A DNA stretch of 64,000 nucleotides from JBGSKV01 sp041740975 (GTDB lineage: Bacteria > Bdellovibrionota_B > Oligoflexia > Oligoflexales > JALZUQ01). The position numbers were made by a program, and so were the translations under genes. The notes below the pieces were generated by a model. That model was not told the origin of the DNA and did no database searches. It saw only the letters and a list, made by a program, of their open reading frames with translations. The DNA is taken from NCBI GenBank assembly GCA_041740975.1, contig JBGSKV010000083.1, forward strand, positions 94,649-158,648, read 5' to 3'. Shown here one piece after another: positions 16,689 through 26,392 of the stretch (position 1 is its first letter; each line of letters begins with the position of its first letter).

Positions 16689-17087
16689 TTAGAAATCAAT
16701 CGCGAAATGCCAACGTGCCTTCATGTTTGAGGCGGCTTCTAAAACTTTCTTATAGTCGTTGAGATCGGCTAGCACGTCCGAGGAATTTGCCACGGATTTT
16801 GGATTCCTCTGCAAGTGGTCGCTCAGTTTGACAATCCAATCCAATCCTTCACCTGGCTCAAACCATTGCTCAGCAGGTACTTGGGCAGAATCCTCCGGTC
16901 CAATGTCGTCCAGAAAATCAGCCAATTCTTCCGGATCGCAGCTGACAAAATCTTCAATATCTCGAATGCCTAGTTCTTTTGCGGCTGCGCTCAAAGAGTC
17001 CCATGCACTTGCGAGAGCTTTGCCGTCTACTGACGCGTCAAAGTCGATGTCACTTCTATCGAGCACAATATAATAAGCTACACTCAT
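16689..17087 (-). CDS. Conserved small acidic protein of unknown function
   Basis: 132 residues, cytoplasmic, acidic, with no signal or membrane segment. The N-terminal Met-Ser-Val-Ala-Tyr-Tyr-Ile-Val-Leu-Asp, the Glu-Gln-Trp-Phe-Glu-Pro-Gly-Glu-Gly-Leu segment and the C-terminal Ala-Arg-Trp-His-Phe-Ala-Ile-Asp-Phe match, from memory, a hypothetical family found in many proteobacteria. No function is known to me. It appears to be a single-gene unit, upstream of hutU's 3' end on the same strand with a 63-base gap. Confidence 0.78.
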   Translation of the reverse strand: MSVAYYIVLDRSDIDFDASVDGKALASAWDSLSAAAKELGIRDIEDFVSCDPEELADFLDDIGPEDSAQVPAEQWFEPGEGLDWIVKLSDHLQRNPKSVANSSDVLADLNDYKKVLEAASNMKARWHFAIDF

Positions 17088-17150
17088 AAACTGCTACGCT
17101 CCATTTTGAGAACTGCGACTACGTTTGCGGATGCAATTATATTACAAAAT

Positions 17151-19142
17151 TTAATATTCCAATCCATCTAAGTAATGATCGTCCGCCAAAAATGGCAGCG
17201 TGACAGTATTGGGGTGACTATCTTCTTTCATGGTCTGAATGGCATTTGCATTTCCGGCCCACGCGCGGCGTGCGACGCCACCTAAAACATCCCATGGCAG
17301 TGCCGTTTCAATAATTTCGTCCACTTCTTTGCGGCCGTCCAAAACAAGTCCAAACCCACCATTAATGGATTTGCCAATACCAACACCGCCACCATTATGA
17401 AGTGCCACCAGAGTCATGCCTCGTGCGGCATTTCCTGCAAAACATTGTGTCGCCATATCGGCCATAACATTGGAACCATCTTTGATATTTGCTGTTTCGC
17501 GGAAAGGTGAGTCGGTGCCTCCGGTATCGTGGTGATCGCGGCCCAACATAATTGGTCCAACTTTTCCGTCTCGAACAGCGGCATTAAACTTGAGAGCAAT
17601 TGTTCGACGACCTTCCGCGTCCTGGTAGAGAATGCGCGCTTTGGTTCCGACTACAAGTTTGTTCTTTTCGGCGTCGCGAATCCAGTTGTAGTTATCAATA
17701 TCCTGATAACGTGGTTTCGCGCGCATGCTTTTTATAGTTTCAGCAGCAATCTTATCAGTCGCCTGCAAATCCTTGTGATCTCCCGACAAACATACCCATC
17801 GAAACGGTCCATAGCCATAATCAAAAAGTTCGGGTCCCAAAATATCTTCGACGTAGCTTGGCCAAATGAAACCATCTTTTTCGTCAGAGCCGTTTTTAGA
17901 AATTTCCTTAACCCCAGCATCAAATACAGCTTTCATAAACGAATTACCGTAGTCGAAGAAGTAAGTTCCGGTCGCGACCAGGTCTTTGATGATTTTATAG
18001 TGTCGGCGTAAAGACTCATCGACCGATTTTTTAAATTGATCCGAATCCGATTGCAAAAGTTTGGTACGCTCAGCAAAACTCATACCCTGCGGACAGTAGC
18101 CGCCATCATAAACAGCATGGCAACTAGTTTGATCGGAAAGTAGATCAATTTTTTGCTTGGTCTTTAATGCGTACTCAAGCAGTTCGACAATATTGCCATG
18201 AAAGGCAATGGCGGCTGGTTTTTTGCTTTTCACAGCTGCATTCGCAAGATGAAATGCGTCTTCTGGAGTTTTCGCAACCTCTGATACCCAGCCTTGGCTA
18301 TGCCGAGTTTGAATGCGAGATTCGTCTACTTCCGCAATAATCGAAGCCGCGCCTGCTATCATCGCTGCTTTGCCTTGCGCGCCGGACATGCCGCCCAGAC
18401 CTGAACTCACAAAAAGTTTTCCTCCCAGACTTTCTGAGTCTTTAAGACCAAGTTTTAGTCGGCCCGCGATTAACAAAGTATTGAACGTGCCGTGCACGAT
18501 GCCTTGCGGACCGATGTACATCCAGCCGCCAGCCGTCATTTGGCCGTAATTTGCAACTCCCAGGGCCGCAGCCCGTTGCCAGTTTTCGTTGTCATCAAAC
18601 ATTCCCACCATCAGGGCATTGGTCGTGATGACACGTGGAGCCCCAGCGTGCGATTTGAAAAGTCCTAGTGGATGCCCCGAGTGAAGAACCAAAGTTTGAT
18701 CTTCAGACATGTCTTCAAGATATTTTTTTATGAGCTGGTACTGCATCCAGTTCTGGCAGACTTGGCCTGTTTCGCCATAAGTCACAAGTTCGTATGGATA
18801 GAGCGCAACATCAAAATCCAAATTGTTGTCAATCATCACTTGCAGTGCTCGGCCAGCCAAACATCGACTTTTATATTCATCAACAGGTTTTCCACAGAGA
18901 CGCTCTTGCGGACGGAAGCGGTAGCCATAAATTCGACCGCGAGTCTTGAGCTCATCGAGAAATTCAGGTGCAATCTCAGCGTGCCATTTTGTCGGAATAT
19001 AGCGAAGGGCGTTCCTAAGGGCGAGTTTGACTTCGTGTTTTTTTAGGTTGAGTTTGCGCATCGGAGCGCGGCGAATACCGGGATCGAAAACCGGATTGGG
19101 CGGAAGTTTTGAGGCAAATTCTAATGACATCGTTTTTGACAT
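17151..19142 (-). CDS. hutU: Urocanate hydratase, long (eukaryote-length) form
   Basis: 663 residues. It converts urocanate to imidazolone propionate in histidine breakdown, with a tightly bound NAD. Typical bacterial HutU has about 555 residues; this length is close to the animal/plant-type enzyme (about 670). Visible motifs are the Met-Thr-Ala-Gly-Gly-Trp-Met-Tyr-Ile-Gly segment, Gly-Gly-Tyr-Cys-Pro-Gln-Gly-Met and the late His-Asn-Gly-Gly-Gly-Val-Gly-Ile-Gly loop. No hutH, hutI or hutG is nearby, so the rest of the pathway must lie elsewhere or be absent. GAGGG precedes the ATG. A second Met at codon 5 is an alternative start. Confidence 0.92.
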   Translation of the reverse strand: MSKTMSLEFASKLPPNPVFDPGIRRAPMRKLNLKKHEVKLALRNALRYIPTKWHAEIAPEFLDELKTRGRIYGYRFRPQERLCGKPVDEYKSRCLAGRALQVMIDNNLDFDVALYPYELVTYGETGQVCQNWMQYQLIKKYLEDMSEDQTLVLHSGHPLGLFKSHAGAPRVITTNALMVGMFDDNENWQRAAALGVANYGQMTAGGWMYIGPQGIVHGTFNTLLIAGRLKLGLKDSESLGGKLFVSSGLGGMSGAQGKAAMIAGAASIIAEVDESRIQTRHSQGWVSEVAKTPEDAFHLANAAVKSKKPAAIAFHGNIVELLEYALKTKQKIDLLSDQTSCHAVYDGGYCPQGMSFAERTKLLQSDSDQFKKSVDESLRRHYKIIKDLVATGTYFFDYGNSFMKAVFDAGVKEISKNGSDEKDGFIWPSYVEDILGPELFDYGYGPFRWVCLSGDHKDLQATDKIAAETIKSMRAKPRYQDIDNYNWIRDAEKNKLVVGTKARILYQDAEGRRTIALKFNAAVRDGKVGPIMLGRDHHDTGGTDSPFRETANIKDGSNVMADMATQCFAGNAARGMTLVALHNGGGVGIGKSINGGFGLVLDGRKEVDEIIETALPWDVLGGVARRAWAGNANAIQTMKEDSHPNTVTLPFLADDHYLDGLEY

Positions 19143-19230
19143 AGTGCCCTCATTGCTGAAGGCACCTTTATATCAATATCGTCACAGTGAGCATAGGGAA
19201 GAATCTATGTTTAGCATCTTCCGCCGTTAT

Positions 19231-19587
19231 TTACTCAGCAAGTGTTTCGAAGGTCGTTCTTTGGTTGATACCGTCCGGAGAGAGGCTATTCATGTGGTTA
19301 TAGCGAACTTTCAACTGCGCGCCCACTTGCGGCAAAGTCATATGCTTGCTGTTATCCAAAATGAAAACTCTACCAACGTGACCCTGACAATCGGTATGAC
19401 CACCAATCAAATTAGCTTCGGACACTTTAAAGAGAATCGCCAAAGGAGCGGTTCCAACTGTGTCGTCCAATTTGTAAACGTTAGAAACATTTTCAATCGT
19501 GCCCGTGAATTCGCAGATTTCGTAGAAAGATGCGAAAGAAGCCGTGCTGAATAATACCGACGAAATTAAAATCATTTTGCGTAACAT
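19231..19587 (-). CDS. Small secreted protein of unknown function
   Basis: 118 residues with a signal peptide (about residues 1-19, ending Thr-Ala-Ser-Phe-Ala). The mature part of about 99 residues has two cysteines that could form a disulphide, and it looks beta-rich. The start has AGGAG nine bases upstream, which strongly supports translation. No family is recognised. It lies between hutU and the suc operon as a single gene. Periplasmic or secreted location is inferred from the signal. Confidence 0.75.
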   Translation of the reverse strand: MLRKMILISSVLFSTASFASFYEICEFTGTIENVSNVYKLDDTVGTAPLAILFKVSEANLIGGHTDCQGHVGRVFILDNSKHMTLPQVGAQLKVRYNHMNSLSPDGINQRTTFETLAE

Positions 19588-20151
19588 GTTCCGTACTCCT
19601 GAAGGGTGTGAATTCTGAAGTCAAACTATCCTTGCTTAAGCAGAACTTCCAATGATTCGTTCTAATCTAGCGCCATTAGATTTAGTGATGACTTCGGCAG
19701 ACGGAAGCATTCGAACGCGTAGCCCTGAGTCAAGCGACGTGAATCTCGCTCCCAAGTCGCTTACTGTCCTTAGTTTGAGCATTTTTTGCGAAAAGTGCGC
19801 GGCAGATGAACAGATGCCCGAACCAGACGTCATATTTTTGACGAAAACAACCTTCACCAACCCTCACCCATTCGTGAAAATTTGGCTCCGCCTTAGCTGG
19901 GCAATCTCGTAGTCATAAAGGGCGCCTTAGTATATGAAATGAGGTGCTGGAGTCGGTTTTCATAGGCGCTATGCAAAAAATGCAGTGCCCTCCAACCTCG
20001 CAGAAAGACTATGATAAGGCTTGAGTCATCGTGCCTTCTGACTTTTTGTGATCAACGTGAAGTCGGAATGGGTATGCAGGAAATATTTTTTGATTCTTCT
20101 GATGTTTTTAACAGTGCGAAATTTCTGAGTGCGAAAAGAGGAGCGAAGAAA
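19588..20151. other. Intergenic region upstream of the suc operon
   Basis: About 560 bases. Open frames on both strands around 19636-19912 (86 and 74 codons) lack motifs and good starts. A small hairpin TCTAAT/ATTAGA lies near 19660-19682. The 5' leader of the sucB operon must begin here; TATGAT at 20010-20015 is the only -10-like box noticed and has no matching -35, so no promoter is called. Confidence 0.45.
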
Positions 20152-21531
20152 ATGGCGTTCAACGTAAAAGTTCCATCGGTCGGTGAATCCGTGCAAGAAG
20201 CTATGGTTCACAAATGGCACGTCAAGTCTGGCGATCATGTCGCGCAAGATGATGTTTTAGTGGAACTCGAAACAGATAAGGCTACCGTTGAAATCGTTTC
20301 GGAAGTAAGTGGTGTTGTTACCATTTCTAAAAATAAAGGCGATACCGTCGGCATAGGCGACGTACTCGCGACGATCGATACCGACGCTAAGGCTAGTGGT
20401 AAAGATTCTGATAAAAAAGCATCGTCAAATGGCAATGGTTCTGGCAAACACGCAGTCGATGAAGATGAAAGTGAATCGGAAGCTCCCGCCGTTGAAGAGC
20501 GTGCGGCTGCAACCGATAAAAATACTGCAAAAAAAGCCTCTGAAAAAGCAAAACCTGCTGCAGGGGTTGCGGCGTCAACTGCAACGTCTCAAAGTGATAG
20601 TGGTCGCGAAGGTGTGTTTAGTCCGGCGGCGAGAAAGATTGCCGCAGAGCATGGCATCGAAAAAGTATCCGGCACGGGTCGTGGCGGTCGCATTACAAAA
20701 GAAGATGTCCTTTCGAAAGTAAATGGCAATGGTCATGCTGCGCCCAATGGTAAAAGTGCAAAAGAAGCGCCGGCTCCAGAAAAAACTGCAAAAGCACCAG
20801 AGCGAAAAGAGTTGCCAGGTATGACTGGCCACCGTGAGGAACGTCGCGAAAAAATGACGATGATTCGTCGAAGTATCGCCAGACACTTGGTTCACTCACA
20901 GCAAACTGCGGCCATGCTCACTACTTTTAATGACGTGGACATGACGGCCGTACTCGAACTTCGCAAAAAGTACAAAGATACCTTCAAGGAGCGCTACGGC
21001 ATTTCTTTGGGTTTTATGGGTTTTTTCATGAAGGCTGCCGTCGAGGCGCTTCGCGAGTTTCCACTCATTAACGCTTACGTTGATGGTGAAGAGATTATTT
21101 ATCACGACTATATCGATGTCGGGGTTGCTGTTTCCACGGAGCGCGGACTCATGGTTCCTGTTATCCGCAATGTCGAACATATGAGTTTAGTGGATATCGA
21201 ACTTTCTGTAGCTGCGATGGCCGCAAAAGGTCGGGAAGGCAAAATTAAACTGGAAGACTTGAGTGGTGGAACTTTTACCGTATCAAACGGTGGGGTCTTC
21301 GGTTCTATGATGTCGACGCCAATTTTGAATTCTCCTCAAAGCGCTATTCTTGGCATGCACCGCATTGAAGAACGTCCCGTGGTTCGTGCCGGACAGATTG
21401 TCGCGCGTTCAATGATGTATCTTGCCCTTTCCTACGATCACCGAATCGTCGATGGTAAAGAAGCCGTTCAGTTCCTCGTCAAAATCAAAGAGGGAATTGA
21501 AGATCCAAACCGTTTGCTTTTGGGAGTGTAG
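20152..21531 (+). CDS. sucB: Dihydrolipoyllysine succinyltransferase (E2 of 2-oxoglutarate dehydrogenase)
   Basis: 459 residues in three parts. A lipoyl domain (about 1-78) has the lipoylated Lys in Glu-Thr-Asp-Lys-Ala-Thr-Val-Glu. A peripheral E3-binding domain near 155-195 holds Ser-Pro-Ala-Ala-Arg-Lys-Ile. The catalytic acyltransferase domain has the active-site Ser-Tyr-Asp-His-Arg-Ile-Val-Asp-Gly motif near the end. The linkers are long and rich in Ala, Lys and Ser. The start at 20152 follows AGAGGAG by nine bases and begins exactly at the lipoyl domain; upstream codons to 20011 are not family-like. It is the first gene of sucB-lpdA-sucA. Confidence 0.95.
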   Translation: MAFNVKVPSVGESVQEAMVHKWHVKSGDHVAQDDVLVELETDKATVEIVSEVSGVVTISKNKGDTVGIGDVLATIDTDAKASGKDSDKKASSNGNGSGKHAVDEDESESEAPAVEERAAATDKNTAKKASEKAKPAAGVAASTATSQSDSGREGVFSPAARKIAAEHGIEKVSGTGRGGRITKEDVLSKVNGNGHAAPNGKSAKEAPAPEKTAKAPERKELPGMTGHREERREKMTMIRRSIARHLVHSQQTAAMLTTFNDVDMTAVLELRKKYKDTFKERYGISLGFMGFFMKAAVEALREFPLINAYVDGEEIIYHDYIDVGVAVSTERGLMVPVIRNVEHMSLVDIELSVAAMAAKGREGKIKLEDLSGGTFTVSNGGVFGSMMSTPILNSPQSAILGMHRIEERPVVRAGQIVARSMMYLALSYDHRIVDGKEAVQFLVKIKEGIEDPNRLLLGV

Positions 21532-21537
21532 TTCGCG

Positions 21538-22947
21538 ATGGCCGAGACGTCTTTTGATCTCATTGTGATTGGTGGTGGCCCTGGTGGATACGTAGCCGCT
21601 ATCCGTGCAGCACAGCTCGGTATGTCCGTGGCGTGTATCGAATCTCGTGGTGCGCTTGGTGGGACTTGCTTGAACGTAGGTTGCATTCCTAGTAAAGCGC
21701 TTTTGCAGTCGACGGAATTCTACAACCATACTTTGAACCACTCGAAAGAGCATGGCATTGTCGTTGGGAAACTCGATTTTGATTTGGCGCAAATGATGAG
21801 TCGCAAAGAGTCCATCGTAAAAGGATTGACTGGCGGCATAGCCGGATTATTTAAGAAAAACAATTTGACTTATGTCGAGGGATTCGCATCTTTTGTGGAT
21901 CAGCATACGGTCGAAGTGAAAAGCAAAGCAAAAGCTTCAGCCAAGCAAACTTTGACTGCCAAGAATTTTATCATTGCCACTGGAAGTGAGCCAATCGAAC
22001 TCAAAATTGCACCGTTCGACGGCGAAAATATTGTTTCGTCGACAGAGGCGCTTAGCTTCACGGAGGTTCCTAAGCATCTCATTGTTATCGGTGGCGGTGT
22101 CATTGGGCTTGAGATGGGCAGTGTTTGGGCGAGACTCGGAGCAAAAGTTACCGTTATCGAAGCACAGGATCGTATCCTGGCGACGATGGATCATGACATC
22201 TCTAAAGAGATGACTAAGATTTTGGAAAAGCAAGGCTTTGAAATTCGCGCCAATACAAAACTCAAAGGTTCCAAAGTCCTCAAAAACAAAGTGAAGCTAA
22301 CATGTGAAGTCGATGGCAAAGACATCGAAATTGAAGGCGACAAAGTATTGGTTGCCGTAGGGCGCCGGGCGTTTATCGACGGACTTAACGTGGACAAAGC
22401 CGGAGTGAAGGCGCGTCAAAATGGCAAAGTAGAAACGAACGGGCACCTCCAGACGAATGTCGAACATATTTATGCGATAGGCGATGTGATTGATGGTCCC
22501 ATGCTAGCGCACAAGGCGGAAGATGAGGGTGTTGCGGTCGCAGAAATAATCGCCGGTCAAGCCGGCCATGTCAATTACGAAGCCATTCCGGGAGTGGTCT
22601 ACACGTGGCCAGAAGTAGCAGCGGTCGGCAAGACCGAGCAAGAGTGTAAAGACAGCGGTATCGAATACAAGATCGGCAAATTTCCATTCATGGCCAATGG
22701 TCGCGCGCGATGTCTCGGCGATACTTCCGGCTTTGTGAAAATCATTGCCGATGCTAAAACGGATAGATTACTCGGCGTTCATATGGTTGGACCGAATGTT
22801 TCGGAACTAGTTGCAGAAGTTGCGGTTGCCTTTGAATTTAGCGCAAGTGCAGAAGACTTAGCTCGGTCCGTTCACGCGCATCCAACTCTTGCAGAAACGA
22901 TTAAAGAAGCCGCTATGGCAGTAGAAAAACGACAGATACACATGTAG
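21538..22947 (+). CDS. lpdA: Dihydrolipoyl dehydrogenase (E3)
   Basis: 469 residues. The N-terminal FAD site is Gly-Gly-Gly-Pro-Gly-Gly, the redox-active disulphide lies in Gly-Gly-Thr-Cys-Leu-Asn-Val-Gly-Cys, the NAD site is Gly-Gly-Gly-Val-Ile-Gly near 185, and the catalytic His-Glu pair is in His-Ala-His-Pro-Thr-Leu-Ala-Glu near the C-terminus. It reoxidises the lipoyl groups of SucB and passes electrons to NAD. It lies 6 bases after sucB and 8 bases before sucA, so it is probably dedicated to this complex but may also serve other lipoyl enzymes. Confidence 0.96.
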   Translation: MAETSFDLIVIGGGPGGYVAAIRAAQLGMSVACIESRGALGGTCLNVGCIPSKALLQSTEFYNHTLNHSKEHGIVVGKLDFDLAQMMSRKESIVKGLTGGIAGLFKKNNLTYVEGFASFVDQHTVEVKSKAKASAKQTLTAKNFIIATGSEPIELKIAPFDGENIVSSTEALSFTEVPKHLIVIGGGVIGLEMGSVWARLGAKVTVIEAQDRILATMDHDISKEMTKILEKQGFEIRANTKLKGSKVLKNKVKLTCEVDGKDIEIEGDKVLVAVGRRAFIDGLNVDKAGVKARQNGKVETNGHLQTNVEHIYAIGDVIDGPMLAHKAEDEGVAVAEIIAGQAGHVNYEAIPGVVYTWPEVAAVGKTEQECKDSGIEYKIGKFPFMANGRARCLGDTSGFVKIIADAKTDRLLGVHMVGPNVSELVAEVAVAFEFSASAEDLARSVHAHPTLAETIKEAAMAVEKRQIHM

Positions 22948-22955
22948 GGGAAGTG

Positions 22956-25724
22956 ATGGCCCACGATCCGCAAAAATTTAGCTTTGCTCAGGGGATGAAT
23001 ACAAACTACTTAGAGAGTTTGTACAAATCCTACAAAGATGATCCTGCGTCAGTTGATGAAACTTGGCAGAATTTCTTTCGCGGTTATGAAATGGGTGCTG
23101 AACTGAAACTCGGTGGTGGAGTTTCCGAATCTGCCGATGAAGCGGCGGTGGAAGCATTCGTCAATGCCTTCAGGCGCCTTGGGCATTTGCATGCTGACCT
23201 CAATCCTCTTTACCCGAAGCCGGAGATCGGCCCCGACTTGCAACCGGAAGCGCACGGTCTTGCCGACGTCGATCATCAAAAAGTTTTCCATCCCGCAAAC
23301 CTTGCCGGGATGAGTGAAGGTACGTTTGAAGAGATTCATCAACTTTTGGCTGACACGTATTGCGGTCATATTGGGGCTGATTTTCGTGAAATGAACGAAA
23401 TCGAAATGGTGACGTGGCTCCAAGAAAAAATGGAAAGCTGCCGCAACCAACCTGGGTTCACTAGCGAAATGCAAAAGTTTATTTTGCAAAAACTCGCCGA
23501 AGCAGAAGGTTTTGAAAAGTTTCTTCAGGCTCGATTCTTGGGTCAAAAGCGTTTTTCTGTCGAAGGTCTGGACACTCTGATTCCCATGCTCGCCATCGTC
23601 GCAGAAGATGCGACGAAGTCTGGTGTTGAGGAAATTGCTATGGGTATGGCCCATCGTGGACGCCTCAATGTCTTGGTGAACTTCCTCGGTAAGAACATAG
23701 GAACGCTACTGAAAGAATTTGAACAAAGCGAATACAACCTTTTCGATATAGACGGCGACGTTAAGTACCATCAAGGTTACGTCAATGAAATCATTGTGAG
23801 CGGCAAGAAGAAACTCCGTGCCAAACTTCTTCCTAACCCCTCGCACCTTGAAGCGGTAAATCCAGTGGTCGAAGGTTATGTTCGGGCTCGCCAAAGGCTT
23901 ATGGGTGATGAGCAACGCAAAAAAATAGTTCCGATTTTAATTCATGGGGATGCAGCCATTGCTGGTCAAGGCATTGTGGCCGAAACCTTCAATATGGCTC
24001 GCCTTCCGTACTACACAACCGGCGGCACCATACATATTATTACAAACAACCAGATAGGTTTCACTACGGAACCATCCGATTACCGTTCAAGCACCTATAG
24101 CTCCGAAGTTGCCAAAGCTATTCGCGCTCCGGTTCTTCATGTCAATGCGGATGATCCAGAAGCAGTGGCTTGGAGCGCCCAGATTGCTGTGGCTTACCGG
24201 CAAAAATTCGGTCGAGATATTGTGATTGATTTGATCGGTTATCGTCGTCACGGACACAATGAAACCGATGAGCCGTCTTTTACTCAGCCAGCCATGTATC
24301 AGATTATTGAATCTCATCCGACTGTTTACGCGCAGTACGCGAACCAGTTGGTTGAAAAAGGTGTGGTGACCGAAGCGGATGTCAAAGCTCAAGAAAAAGA
24401 AGTGCGTAAGCACTTGCAGGGATTTTTGGATGCTGTTCGTTCGGGGGAGTTCAAAAAACCCGAAATGAATATTCCAGAGTCCATGAAGGCAGACATGCAT
24501 TATGAAAAGTTGACGCATGAAGACATGATGAACCCCGGCAAGACTGCCATAAGCAAAGAGACATTACTCTCTGTTGGCGAAAAGATTTCCAAGGTTCCAC
24601 CCAAGTTTAATATTAATCCGAAGTTGGAGCGCCTTCTCACAGCGCGCGCTGATATGTTAAAAGATAAAGGCTTAATTGACTGGGCGATGGCGGAGCTACT
24701 TGCTTTCGGAAGTCTCGCCGTCGAAGGACATCACGTACGACTTTCTGGTCAAGACTGTGGTCGTGGTACGTTTAGTAGTCGACAGGCCAATATGCGTGAC
24801 TATAAAACGAATGAAAAATATGAAATCCTCAATCATTTAAGTAAAGACCAGGCTTCCGTTAATATTATCGACAGTCCACTTTCGGAAGCGGGAGTTGTGG
24901 GTTTCGAGTTTGGATATTCAGTTGCCGATCGATTGTCTCTTGTTCTGTGGGAGGCGCAGTTTGGAGACTTCGCGAACGGCGCTCAGATTATTTTTGACCA
25001 GTTTATGGCCGCGTCAGAAGCTAAGTGGAAACAGTTAAGTGGACTTGTGCTTTTATTGCCACATGGACACGAGGGCCAAGGTCCCGAGCATTCGTCTGGC
25101 CGCCCTGAAAGATTTTTGCAGCTTTGCGGAAACTTGAATATGCAAGTGGCGATTCCAACGACCGCGGCACAGTATTTTCATGTTTTGCGTCGTCAGATTC
25201 ACCGCCCAAAAGTTCACAAACCTCTTATTTTGATGACTCCGAAAAGTTTGCTTCGCGATCAATCCGTAGCGTCCCCAATCAGCGATTTTACCAAGGGCCA
25301 CTTTGTTGAGATTATCGACGACACCATTAAAGACAAGTCAAAGGTCAAACGAGTGGTGTTTTGTTCGGGTAAGGTTTTTTACGACCTCGTCAAACTACGC
25401 GGCGAAGCCAACAAGCAGGATGAAGTTGCTATCATTCGTATTGAACAACTCTATCCGTTTCCGGACGTATCCTTTGTCGATATTTGGAAAGCGTACGCCA
25501 AGTCCAAAGCTCAGATTGTTTGGTGCCAAGAAGAGCCGCAGAATATGGGTGCCTGGATGCATGTGCGGCATCGTTTCCAGAAGCACCTTAGTGTAGCTGA
25601 CGTGGAATACGTTGGCCGTAAAGCCTCTGGAACCACCGCCGAAGGCAGTACCAAAGCACACGCCGAAGAACAAAAACGCATCATTCATACTGCACTTGGG
25701 GTATCTTACTCCCCGCCTAAATAA
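22956..25724 (+). CDS. sucA: 2-oxoglutarate dehydrogenase E1 component
   Basis: 922 residues from the ATG; a GTG one codon earlier is possible, and AGGGGAAG precedes both. It is the thiamine-diphosphate-dependent decarboxylase of the TCA-cycle complex. Motifs: Met-Gly-Met-Ala-His-Arg-Gly-Arg-Leu-Asn near residue 227, the Gly-Asp-Ala-Ala-Ile-Ala-Gly-Gln-Gly diphosphate/Mg site near 330, and the His-Gly-His-Glu-Gly-Gln-Gly-Pro-Glu-His-Ser-Ser segment near 700. The N-terminal Asn-Tyr-Leu-Glu-Ser-Leu-Tyr E2-binding helix is present. The order sucB-lpdA-sucA differs from the common sucAB order. Confidence 0.96.
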   Translation: MAHDPQKFSFAQGMNTNYLESLYKSYKDDPASVDETWQNFFRGYEMGAELKLGGGVSESADEAAVEAFVNAFRRLGHLHADLNPLYPKPEIGPDLQPEAHGLADVDHQKVFHPANLAGMSEGTFEEIHQLLADTYCGHIGADFREMNEIEMVTWLQEKMESCRNQPGFTSEMQKFILQKLAEAEGFEKFLQARFLGQKRFSVEGLDTLIPMLAIVAEDATKSGVEEIAMGMAHRGRLNVLVNFLGKNIGTLLKEFEQSEYNLFDIDGDVKYHQGYVNEIIVSGKKKLRAKLLPNPSHLEAVNPVVEGYVRARQRLMGDEQRKKIVPILIHGDAAIAGQGIVAETFNMARLPYYTTGGTIHIITNNQIGFTTEPSDYRSSTYSSEVAKAIRAPVLHVNADDPEAVAWSAQIAVAYRQKFGRDIVIDLIGYRRHGHNETDEPSFTQPAMYQIIESHPTVYAQYANQLVEKGVVTEADVKAQEKEVRKHLQGFLDAVRSGEFKKPEMNIPESMKADMHYEKLTHEDMMNPGKTAISKETLLSVGEKISKVPPKFNINPKLERLLTARADMLKDKGLIDWAMAELLAFGSLAVEGHHVRLSGQDCGRGTFSSRQANMRDYKTNEKYEILNHLSKDQASVNIIDSPLSEAGVVGFEFGYSVADRLSLVLWEAQFGDFANGAQIIFDQFMAASEAKWKQLSGLVLLLPHGHEGQGPEHSSGRPERFLQLCGNLNMQVAIPTTAAQYFHVLRRQIHRPKVHKPLILMTPKSLLRDQSVASPISDFTKGHFVEIIDDTIKDKSKVKRVVFCSGKVFYDLVKLRGEANKQDEVAIIRIEQLYPFPDVSFVDIWKAYAKSKAQIVWCQEEPQNMGAWMHVRHRFQKHLSVADVEYVGRKASGTTAEGSTKAHAEEQKRIIHTALGVSYSPPK

Positions 25725-25740
25725 GGCGCTGAGGCAAAAT

Positions 25741-25773
25741 CGAAAAAGAAAAGTGCTGACTCGGGCTCAGCAC
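25741..25773 (-). terminator. Rho-independent terminator of the 25800 lipoprotein gene
   Basis: GTGCTGA (25753-25759) and TCAGCAC (25767-25773) form a 7-base stem with a 7-base loop. On the minus strand the stem is followed by TTTTCTTTTTCG, a good U tract. It should end transcription of the minus-strand lipoprotein gene. On the plus strand, after sucA, the T-rich run is displaced, so it may work poorly there. Confidence 0.7.
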
Positions 25774-25799
25774 CCAAGTAAGCGTATGTGTTTTAGATG

Positions 25800-26189
25800 T
25801 TAAATCGTAATGGCACTACTGGTAACCGTTACCGTCTTCGTTCCATCCACAACTCGACCCCAGACACAGTAAGTTCCACTTGCGGGCAGACTCCAGTTTA
25901 CTGACGTTGTCGAAACCGGGTTATCATCGACTATTGCGTTATCTTCCGTTGTCCCGCAACTCGAGAACTCGTCGAAGAAAAGATCGTAGGTTGCATCGTC
26001 GGAAGCATTTTCAAAACTCAGTTCGATTGTGAAAGAACTTTCTCCAGTTAGGTCAACGACACTGCCAAGATTGTCAAAGGTCATATTCAAAGTTCCGGAA
26101 CCACCATCTTCACGAGCGTCACCCGCATCACCGCACGCCGTTACAAAACTGATTATGGAAACCAAAACTAAAGCTTTTGCCAATCTCAT
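25800..26189 (-). CDS. Small lipoprotein of unknown function
   Basis: 129 residues. The signal peptide ends in a lipobox Val-Thr-Ala-Cys at about residue 19, followed by Gly-Asp, so it is a candidate lipoprotein. The mature part is acidic, rich in Ser, Thr and Asp, and looks like a single beta-sandwich domain with two later cysteines. The start at 26189 has AGAGGAGAGTGA directly upstream; the open frame extends ten codons further but lacks signal character there. It is monocistronic, with a terminator right behind it. Family not recognised. Confidence 0.8.
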   Translation of the reverse strand: MRLAKALVLVSIISFVTACGDAGDAREDGGSGTLNMTFDNLGSVVDLTGESSFTIELSFENASDDATYDLFFDEFSSCGTTEDNAIVDDNPVSTTSVNWSLPASGTYCVWGRVVDGTKTVTVTSSAITI

Positions 26190-26392
26190 GTCACTCTCCT
26201 CTAAAAATAAACGGTTCATCGAAACTGATCGGATTTCGATCCGAATCGCGTTTGGTAGCGTGAATGAATCTTATAACAATTTAATTTAATTGGATATTAT
26301 TGTTGATTGGCCTCAACTACGAGATCGGGTAGGCTACATTCTGGTAGCAACATATTGTTTTTTTTAGGAATTTTCGAATTTCTGGGGGTCCC

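Noticed and set aside
19636..19912. Two opposed frames of 74 and 86 codons before the suc operon
   Set aside because: They lie on top of each other, have no motifs and no convincing starts.
23049..23654. 201-codon minus-strand frame inside sucA
   Set aside because: Antisense shadow of a strongly conserved enzyme.
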